Shown in pieces: positions 55,968-64,000 of a stretch of DNA of 64,000 nt. The notes beneath the pieces are model-generated. The model was given only the letters and a program-made list of their open reading frames with translations. It was not told where the DNA came from and made no database searches. The stretch is taken from the NCBI GenBank assembly GCA_020726505.1, contig JAHLEZ010000017.1, forward strand, positions 558,001-622,000, given 5' to 3'. Each line of letters starts with the position of its first letter. Position 1 is the first letter of the stretch. Both the position numbers and the translations under genes were made by a program. The stretch comes from Leptodontidium sp. MPI-SDFR-AT-0119 (lineage: Eukaryota > Ascomycota > Leotiomycetes > Helotiales > Leptodontidiaceae).

Positions 55968-57646
55968 GATTAAGCGATTGTGTTGCTATGAGAACGTTAG
56001 GAAATCCACTTGTGCTGATGACTTATATATAGTAGTGATCTGAACTTTGCAAAATGTAAATATGACAATTTTCTCACAATGGCAGCAGGCTTTTTGCTTA
56101 TAGTTACTTTCTTTGTCGTCGACTACTAATCTTCACTGCGGTGCTCTAAATGCGTTCCTCTTTCCCAATTTCTGCCGTCCCCTCTGTACTATAGCTTCGT
56201 TATCCTCTGACGTATCCTCCTCTTATCTATTCAAAGCGGAGTCACCCATAATTGCAATCTTATCTAACCGAATTCACGTCATAGGTCCCATCATCTAGCC
56301 CACGACATCACTCGGACTTTTACCCTCCTTCGACGTCATAAACTCCGGCTTGACTATCAAAGTTTCCTTAAAGTCCTTACGTCTCTTCCTCGTCGCAATA
56401 TCCAGCATATTCTGTTCTACTTGGCCCTAGGTTAGAAGTCAGATCACTTAGAGATGGATGACTGAGCCGGTGAGCTCACCTTGAGCCCCCAGAGGTCTCC
56501 TTTAGTTACTAAGAGCCACAGGGTTCCCGATATTACTTTGAGAGGTTGGCGACTTAGGAGAGATGGACTTACCAGATACAAGCATCTGCGCTAACTAACA
56601 CTCCCAATGTAGATTCTGAGTATTCGATAAGTACTTGAAGTCCTGAACAATGATTGCTTTGACTTGAGGGTTTTGATAATAAAATCTGCAGGCTTTCGGC
56701 GAGAGAGTGTGGTGATTGATGGGATGAGTACCTGAGCTCCGAATAGCTGATAAAGGGACCCACCTACGCCCCAAAGCACGCCAGAGTCTACCGTCCTTAC
56801 GTGTATTCTATACGTTTTATGACAAATAAAAGCCTCTGGAGAGTGCAGTTTCTTTTGATACGATGTCTTCGGTCCCTAAGGTGGACGGACTCAAGCCACA
56901 GTGACTTCGCAATTGATTTTTGATAGTCTGTTGTGCCGTGCTTTGACTCTGACAGCTTCATTTCCGCGGGGGCGGGTGGGAGAAATCACCGTACATTTTC
57001 TTTCATGGAAACTTTAAAGAGAGCCCTGAAAGATTAAGCTTTACGGAGATTCTGGTAACCGCATCTGAACCGTTCAGAAACCCGGGGAGGCCGAAAGGAT
57101 TTCTCTTATAAACTACGAACATTTGCAGAGACGCTTGGAAGGGCTGCTTTACTGCCTGGAATAAGAAGGTCTCAAGCAAATCTCCCCACAATGAAAAACT
57201 TTTATTCACTGTTAGCTGGGTCCATGCTATCGACCACTTCGCCAAGGGCCAACAGCTTGGCTGGTATCTCATCATCCTGACCAATCCCATCCCGGCGATT
57301 AGCGAATGTCAACATAAACCCCTGACTTTGCGACAGCCGTCCAAGCCTTGGTCGTGCTCGATACAGCAGGTGACGCAATCACTGGTAGTACATTCGCATG
57401 GACATTTCCCAATGCTACATTGTTCTTGAAGATCAAAATATCATATCACTTTTCGTCGCAATGTCTCAAATATCTTGCGTGCCATAGTATTCGCTATGCA
57501 TGGCGGAGATAGCACCATAGCAGATAAGGGGCAAGTTGAGCCGGTCTTACTCATTTATATACTGCCACACGCCCTTCCATGGGCATGTAGTTCAACTAGT
57601 TTGACATCTTTCGCGCTATCCTTACTTTTAAGCGGTTACAGCAACC
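55968..57646. other. Intergenic, 1.7 kb without a supported gene
   Basis: Frames are short and unconvincing. A TTTATATACTG TATA-like element near 57554 lies about 90 bp upstream of the permease start. Confidence 0.5.
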
Positions 57647-59948
57647 ATGGGGTTTCAATCCTTCCTGGCTAATCTGAAGGGGCCGGCTACTGTTGCGACT
57701 ATCCATGCCCCTGAGAGTGCGTCGACCGAGGATGTCATTCACGAAGGGAACCTCGACTATACACAAGAGAAGGGCGGAAATGATTCCCAGCCATCCTATC
57801 AAGGTATGTACCCCGCAGATCCAAAGTTATGAGAGAACTTTCTGACTTTAATTTGAACAGAGGCCTCTGGCGCTCCTGTCGAGAGGGAGTCCCCCCTCGG
57901 ATACGAAGTATCATGGATTACAGTGATCCTTTTGAATGTCGGCCAGATGGTTGGTACTGGAGTCTTCTCCACGCGTATGATCAATCCCAACCGTTACTTT
58001 GACTTCCATACTGATGCAAAATAGCTGGTTCCATTCTTACCAATCTCGGATCCGTTGGCCTGAGTCTTCTCTACTGGGTTCTCGGACTAGTCATCGCCAT
58101 ATCAGGCCTCTCAGTCTACCTCGAACTGGCATCATATTTCCCAAATCGATCTGGCGCCGAAGTTGTCTACCTGGAACAAGGATGGCCAAGACCGAAATAC
58201 TTTCTTCCAACTGCCTTCGCTGCTTTCAAAGTACTCTTCTCTTTCAGCAGCAGCAATGCCATTGGTATAATTAGTTCCACAATTGCACCCACGTGATAGA
58301 GCTAAAAGGATTGCAGTTCTTTCTACCTATCTCTACCGCACAGCTGGAGTGACTCCCACAGAATGGCAGGCTAAAGGCGTCGCGATCGCTGGATACACGG
58401 TTGCCACCGCAAGTAAGTTAGAAGCCCCAATTGAGTCTCGGTATCTAACCTATATAGTTGTGATTATCTCCAACAAATGGTCATTATGGTTCGCCAACGG
58501 AATATCAGCCGTCAAGCTCCTCACATTGGTCTTCATCAGCATTACAGGTTTTGTCGTTCTGGGTGGCGGAATTTCCGCCGTCCCAGACCCAGGATTCAAC
58601 TTTCGTGATTCTTTCTCCGGAACAACGAGCGATGCCTACGGAATTACCAATGCTCTTGTGAGAATCAACTTCGCATACGCCGGCTGGGAAAATTGCTTCA
58701 ATGTCGTTGCTGAGATCAAGGTTAGCGAATTCACCCGGCATCATTCGTCCCAAACTGATTTTGTGGAAGAAACCAATTAGGACTGTGAGATGGGCTGGTC
58801 CAGCTTCACTTGCAATCATCGCAGTTCTTTACATGTTCGTCAACCTGGCGTATTTTGCTGCCCGTGAGTTATCCCACATATCTACTGGAACTCTTCTCTG
58901 ATGCTTCTCAACTAGTTCCCAAGAATGAAATCGTGGGTGCAAACACGATTGCTGCAAGTCTCTTCTTTGCAAAGGTGTTTGGTAGTGGAAGTGCGGCTCG
59001 GAGTCTCAATATTCTCATACTTCTCAGTGCTTTCGGCAACCTTGTAAGTTCAGTTCCTTGCTCTGATCTCGTAGCCGGTTGTTTGGAGCCTCCCTTCACA
59101 AGATGAAACGAAAATAACAAGCTAACACCCATCTCCCGCGCTTTAGGTGAGTGTTCTCATCGGCCAGTCGCGTATGATTCGGGAATGTGGAAGGCAAGGC
59201 GTACTACCTTTCCCGCGTTTCTGGGCATCGACCCAGCCATTCGGCACTCCTCTAGGCCCATACGCCCTCAAGTATGTGATGACGATCATAATGATTCTTG
59301 CTCCACCGTTTGGCGACGCCTTCAACTTTGGTACGTCCCTCAAGAATGATACTCGCATTTTCCCAAACTAATTCTGGCCCCCTAGCTGTCGATCTCGCAT
59401 CATATCCAACTGCTGTATTCTCTCTGTTGATGGCAGTCGGTATCTACACCATACGCCGCCAGCGAAAACGCATCAACGTTGGCCCCTCTGAGTTCCGAGC
59501 CTGGGACGTCGTTGTCGGTTTCTACATCACAGTACAGCTTTTCCTGCTCGTTATGCCATGGCTGCCACCAAAGGGCGGGATCTACGCAGGAAACGTCTCG
59601 TTTTTCTACGCAACGGCTATTCTCACCGGACTCGGCCTGTGAGTGCTCCCCCCAACCCTCTCTTCATTAATGCTTACTGACTTATGAAGGCTCGTTCTCT
59701 GCGCTTTGTACTACTATCTGTGGATCAAGGTGTTGCCCAAGCATCGGGGCTATGCGATCAGGCAGGAACTTATTGTTCTGGAGACTGGGGAGACTACTCA
59801 TAATCTGGTAAACGTGCCGCTGGAGAAGATTCCAGAGTGGGACAGTGTTCATGATGTTACTGGAAAGAAGTATGCAACGAGCAGCGGACGGTCGTTCGAT
59901 GAGGATGGCTCAAGTGTTGAGAGAACTAACGTTAGACCTGAGAAGTAG
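57647..59948 (+). CDS. Methionine-permease (MUP1)-like amino acid transporter
   Basis: Ten exons by frame continuity: 57647..57803, 57861..57974, 58025..58264, 58317..58412, 58458..58720, 58770..58863, 58916..59043, 59147..59330, 59386..59638 and 59690..59948; 595 residues. The APC superfamily start SWITVILLNVGQMVGTGVFSTPGSIL marks TM1 with the GTG unwound turn. SLLYWVLGLVIAISGLSVYLELASYFPNRSGAEVVYLEQGWPRP is the LAT/MUP signature. About twelve hydrophobic segments follow, with FAYAGWENCFNVVAEIK, VGANTIAASLFFAKVFG and GNLVSVLIGQSRMIRECGRQGVLPFPRFW. The N- and C-termini are cytosolic and hydrophilic, with acidic stretches suited to ubiquitin-dependent turnover. Family members move methionine or large neutral amino acids at the plasma membrane; specificity is inferred. 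Confidence 0.9.
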
Positions 59949-60120
59949 GAGGTAATAAAGTCAGTGATGTGTTACTTTATTGCAAATGCCGGCCCCCTTT
60001 GGGGTTGGAATTGTGATTTAGAGTGAGCTTGGTGGTGGTTGAGTTCCTTACGGCTAATGTCAGGCTCTGGATATGTAGGGAAATGCTAGAATACAATTTA
60101 GGCTTCCATCTCCATACTAT

Positions 60121-61075
60121 CTACTTGGTGCTCCTCTCCTCCACTATCATCAATCTTCTCCAGGCGAGGTTGATAGAGTGCACCTTTCCGCGTTTCAAAT
60201 CTGGACATTTGCTCTCCAGTTCATTCACGAACCTCCCAAACATAATCGCGGCTGATTTCATGACCGTGACTAAATGGGGGGCAAAAAGCGCCTTGTAAAT
60301 TAAGACTTGGTTCTCGGCAGTTGAAAAAACCTGGAGAATGGACAAATAGACTTGAGCGATGGCGTGGATTTGTCCGGCGATTTGGTTTCGTATTTCCTCG
60401 ACTTTGTTTTTGAAAGTCTTCCACACGTCTTCGAAGTTTTTCCAAGGCTTAACTACGAACTTCGCCATAACAGTAGGCTCCTGATGCAGAACATCCCATA
60501 TGGCGCCCTTGGAATAGTTCAAATTGGTTTATACACCATTAGCCAATATTCTCTTGAATTTTCTAAGAGAGGCAAACATATTCTCCTTGCTCGATAAACC
60601 CTTTACCTTCAAAGACATTTTGCAATGCCTTTGTTCGCTCGACCCAGCCACCGCTCTCTACCATGCTTGCTTCCCAGTTTGCGTGAAAGTTCTTTTGTCC
60701 TGGCTTTCCCTTGCCTATGGGCAATTGATTCAGCATAAGTTCTACCAGTTGAGGGCCGCGAAACTTACAGTCACAGTTTTCGTGCTCAAACGCAGAAATG
60801 CATGGACAGTATTTATCCTTGAGAGAATTGTCGATTTGGGCGTCGCTAAGAGCTAAAAGGCAAGCATTCCCTTCTTTGGTGCCCCGAGACCATCCCAAAG
60901 GCCAAGCAGACGTTAATGCTTGCTCGTAGAGACTTGGGTGAGCAGTGACTGGCTGTTCATTAATCTGCCTTCTGGGAATGCCCCAAACGGACTGGTTTAC
61001 TCCATTTTCTGGTGTATGAGTTACATAATAATGTCGTTTTCTTACCTCGTGTGACTCTCTCCCATTTGGTTCCAT
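60121..61075 (-). CDS. Orphan protein with a CxCx8CxC motif
   Basis: Minus-strand exons 61075..60578 and 60507..60121 give 294 residues; the 70-nt intron has donor GTTTGC (weak), branch GGCTAATG and acceptor TTCCAAG, joining FIEQGEY to GAIWDVLHQEPTV. Residues about 65-105 contain GTKEGNACLLALSDAQI, then CPCISAFEHENCDC, a four-cysteine cluster that could bind zinc or a thiolate-bound cofactor. The C-terminal half is helical (FEDVWKTFKNKVEEIRNQIAGQIHAIAQVYLSIL). No known family is recognised. An upstream 84-codon frame with a hydrophobic stretch (SIVISLLLLLSTPFIAS) overlaps the start in another frame but has no ATG, so a secreted isoform is not supported. Confidence 0.5.
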
Positions 61076-62492
61076 TTTGAAGGCGTTTGGGGTGGTTTGG
61101 CTGTGCTCGCGATGAAGGGAGTAGAAAGCAATAATAGCAATGAAATAACGATGCTAGTTCGCAGATGAGAGATACTCGTAGTAATAATGGCGAGGAAGCG
61201 GGTTACCGATGATGTGCTGGTGGTCGTTGCTCTAATTATGACCTGGAATTTAAGGAAGTCGCGAACCGAACTTCTATATTGTTTGGAACCGACCAATCAC
61301 CGGAAGACTGGGGTCGAAGTATCACTTACCGGCTCGAGATGAATTTGAGAATGTGAATCAATATATAAACCTTAATTGACAGCTGTTTGGTTTACAGCAG
61401 TCTTTTATCTGTAGACAGTTAGAACATTTTGAAGCTGTTTGTTTACATTTCCCTAACCGAAATTTTGCACTCCTCCACGCTTATGTTGTCACGGACCAGC
61501 GACTAAAGACCATGATGGTCTTGAATGTGAATCAAGCCCAGAAGTGATTCTATGGGGCCACTAACCCGAAATTTCCCTTAATTTCGTTCAGAGGAGGTTA
61601 TCTAAGTTATTATTCTGACATTAATCGTCGACGAAATGATGCTCTGCCAGATCTGAGAAGAACGACAATCCGACACAGAACAAATCCGTCGGGGTAGCCG
61701 TTTTACTCACACAACGATACTCACCTTCCTTTATCGTTTATTCTATCCTTCTACCCAATTTTCTCCAGGTCAGCTTACCTTTGTTACAATTTTACATTAC
61801 TTGTGATCAGATACGAAGTTAACATTAACGTCCTGCAATGAATTCATTAGTGGGAGGTGTCACAGGCCATCCGGAACCCATCTATCTCATCCATCATAAC
61901 GCTCTCTCGCCGAAAACTCGCAGGCTCTATCATTAATGACCCTAAAGTCACAGTTATTGTTGCCCAGGACTTCAACGAATAACTAGGAATCTATATTGAA
62001 GGTGTTGCTTGGCCGCTAGTCCACCATCAACAAGAGGGGGTTTCGGCCCGACGGGTGCCACTATACATCAGATTTGAAGAGGCTACTTTGATGTTCAAAA
62101 GACCATTAGCTATGGGAACAATTTTTCTTCCTCCAAAAATTCAAGTTAGCAACTTAACACAACTTTAACTTCTCCAAAGAGATCAAAGCCTCTCACACAA
62201 TGTCAACCATCCAGCACCTCACCACCCCAACCTCCCAATCCCACTTCACTAAAACTGCGGAATCAACAGGCATTGTTTGGTCTGTATAAAAAGACGAGAA
62301 AGAAGTTTTGAAATCTCACATTTGAAGCTTGGAAAGCTATTCAATTGAACAGTGTGGATTTGGTACATGCAGATGTACCACAGATTACCCCCACCTTAAT
62401 ACTATGAACGGATCAACTTCTCTCCGAGAGCTCTCCAAGATATACTTATTTATTTATAATCCACTCCCCTTCCTCATCTCGAGTCCCAAAGC
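61076..62492. other. Intergenic with a possible LTR relic
   Basis: 1.4 kb between divergent genes, AT-rich. See the candidate solo LTR at 61497-61788. No intact gene. A 30-codon frame at 62201 (ATGTCAACC...) stops quickly. Confidence 0.45.
61497..61788 (+). mobile_element. Possible solo LTR relic
   Basis: The segment starts TGTCACGGACC, a common start of fungal Ty3/Gypsy LTRs, and can be closed at GTTACA 292 bp later, so it is bounded by TG...CA. Shortly after, TGATCAGATACG loosely resembles the initiator Met-tRNA primer-binding site TGGTATCAGAGC. No coding remnant of gag or pol follows, and no second LTR is seen. Confidence 0.25.
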
Positions 62493-64000
62493 ATGAGCGA
62501 AGACAAAGACATACCAGGCACACCAACCGAGATTCCCCTCTCAGACGCCTGGAGGATCAACAATGATGTGAACTCACAGCTGCAGGTCCCCGGATTTCGC
62601 TTGATCCCGCCTCCCTTCAACCTCAACGACAACCATCCCGAACCCCCCTCCTCAGGAAAACTCACGCAGTTAACACAATCGACACAAGCCACGCAATCAC
62701 AGCAAGACGTCAACAAAATGTCCGCCCAGAAAGACATGCAAGACCTCCTGCGCCTGTTAACAACAGGCCGGAATAAAATGCCCATGCTCGCAGCAATGGG
62801 TCGCGTCAAGGCACTCCAATCCGCGAATCTGCGTAGGTCCGTCCATCCTTTCCCCCCTCCCCCTCCAAGCTTCTCTACCTCTACCTCTGCATTTTCCTGT
62901 ATACTATACTGTGTGCGTGCTCTGGCTGACAGATAACAGCATAGCGGATATAGCAGCAATCGATCTACCTACTCTGAGCACAGCTATATCCTCCGACGAA
63001 AAGACAGCCAAAGCCCTCCTCGTGGCCTGTAAATCCCACCTCAAATCCTCCTCCTCATCATCCGGGTCCGGCACAACAGGCAATAAACGCAGCGCATCAG
63101 ATACCCTCCTCTCCCTCACCAACACAAGCGGTCTCTCCAACAAACGCTCCAAATCCGCCTACGAACTCTCCCACGAGCCACAAACGCCCGCCGAGCTCGA
63201 AGCCTCTCTCGCTCTCCCCCAGCCCTCCGCCGACGAAGAAGCCATAGAAAAGTGCGTGGTCTACACGAACCGGGCGCCGCTGGTGCTTGTTTTTGCCGAG
63301 AGGCTACTGCGGTATACGATGCCTGAGCAGCCGCTGAGTGGGCGGTTGAGTCTGGCGCAGGCGGTGGTGAGTGCGAATTCGAGGAGTAAGGCTGTTAGTA
63401 TTGGGATTGAGAAGGGGAAGGGGGCGGAGGAGGAGGGGTGGGGGGCTGGGCAGCCGAAGGTGAGGATTTTGGGGAGGGAGGTTAGTGTATTGAAGAGAAG
63501 TGGGTATGAGTGGAAGGAAGAAGAGGGGGAGGGGGAAGGGCAGGAAGGCCTGAGTGCTGTGGGGGATGTTGGAGGGCAGAGTACGGCGACGAGTGAGCTG
63601 ACGTTGAAAGAAGAGGACTCCGGGGCTGGTGATGGAGACGGAGATGGGGTTGGGGAAAGTCAAGCACTAGCAGCAACCTCAAGCGCATGGACAGTCTCCT
63701 CCCCAATAACAGTCAAGCAATCCACATTCATCGCCCGTTCCACCACCATAACCAGTCCCTCAGACGCCACATCCGCTCTCCAAACGCTCCTAGCACAAAA
63801 CAAAGACCTCCGCGAAGCAAGCCATAACATCTCGGCCTGGCGCGTGCAAGGCTCCCACGGCATCCTCGAATCCAGCAACGACGACGGCGAGTCCGGAGGC
63901 GGCCGCCACATTCTCGGACTCCTGCAAGCGGATAACGTCGTCGGTGTGCTCCTCGTCGTCACGAGATGGTACGGAGGCGTTATGCTCGGTACTGATCGAT
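62493..64000 (+). CDS. IMPACT/UPF0029-family protein (3' end outside window)
   Basis: Exon 1 is 62493..62832. The exon 2 acceptor is GCTGACAG at 62925-62932 (a second AG seven bases later would give an immediate stop), and the frame runs off the window. The N-terminus is MSEDKDIPGTPTEIPL, with a Gln/Thr run and DMQDLLRLLTTGRNKMPMLAAMGRVKALQ. A Ser-rich linker and a unique middle region (VVYTNRAPLVLVFAERLLRYTMPEQPLSGRLSLAQAVVSANSRSKA) precede the UPF0029 fold: ITVKQSTFIARST, ISAWRV, and ADNVVGVLLVVTRWYGGVMLG. IMPACT/Yih1 proteins inhibit Gcn2 through an RWD domain. No RWD domain is visible here, so a Gcn2 role is uncertain. Confidence 0.8.

Noticed and set aside
55022..59948. Peroxygenase plus permease as a biosynthetic gene cluster
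   Set aside because: There is no PKS, NRPS, terpene synthase, transcription factor or tailoring set nearby, and 1.7 kb of empty DNA separates them.
62201..62290. Possible thioredoxin-like N-terminus starting ATGTCAACCATCCAGCAC
   Set aside because: Stops after 29 codons, before any CxxC motif; too short to support even a pseudogene call.
1..64000. tRNA, rRNA or CRISPR elements
   Set aside because: No tRNA box B (GGTTCGANTCC) in a cloverleaf context, no rRNA-like sequence and no regularly spaced repeats were seen on reading; a covariance search was not possible.

Overview
The window reads as chromosomal DNA of a filamentous ascomycete (Pezizomycotina). Genes carry short introns of about 44-105 nt with GTANGT-type donors, CTAAY/CTGAC-like branch sites and YAG acceptors. 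The gene content (two HET-domain genes, a peroxygenase, GH43, amadoriase, Cdc15-type F-BAR, NOT1, TBP) is typical of that group; a helotialean (Leotiomycetes) host is plausible but unproven. There are no operons, tRNA genes, CRISPR arrays or prokaryotic signals that I can see.

Layout. 0-8.2 kb: a heme-dependent oxidative N-demethylase-like (DUF3445) gene, a DUF1446/AtuA-type gene whose first exon is unclear, and three lineage-type membrane or unknown proteins. 8.8-11.9 kb: an ankyrin-repeat NLR relic lying tail to tail with an intact 611-aa HET protein. 12.5-19.7 kb: housekeeping-like genes (an SR-type nuclear protein, an Oms1-like mitochondrial methyltransferase, an ExoX-C/DUF3820-like protein, and a peroxisomal fructosyl-amino-acid oxidase ending in SKL). 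20.2-23.7 kb: decayed repetitive DNA with a multiply broken ORF between two ~140-bp direct repeats, plus orphan ORF fragments. 23.9-26.5 kb: a secreted GH43 enzyme and a small cysteine-rich secreted-protein gene whose frame is broken by 2 bp. 27.1-32.0 kb: an SR140-like splicing factor and TBP, arranged convergently. 32.1-37.5 kb: a gene-poor, microsatellite-rich stretch. 37.6-40.3 kb: a second, larger HET gene with a long insertion in its HET domain. 42.7-54.2 kb: a divergent pair, a Cdc15/Hof1-like F-BAR-SH3 protein and the CCR4-NOT scaffold NOT1. 55-61 kb: a haloperoxidase/peroxygenase, a ten-exon methionine-permease-like transporter and an orphan gene. 61.5-64 kb: a possible LTR relic and the 5' part of an IMPACT-family gene that runs off the window.

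Functionally it is a mosaic. Conserved core genes (TBP, NOT1, SR140, Cdc15-like, Oms1-like) alternate with accessory islands that carry allorecognition genes (HET, NLR/ankyrin), secreted enzymes and dead repeats. I found no convincing multigene novel system. The best leads are the split HET domain at 37.6 kb, the NLR relic paired with a HET gene, the repeat-bounded broken element at 20.3-22.96 kb, the frame-broken secreted cysteine-rich gene, and a tandem splice acceptor in NOT1 that would change its C-terminus. All splice sites were inferred by eye from frame continuity and consensus, without transcript data.
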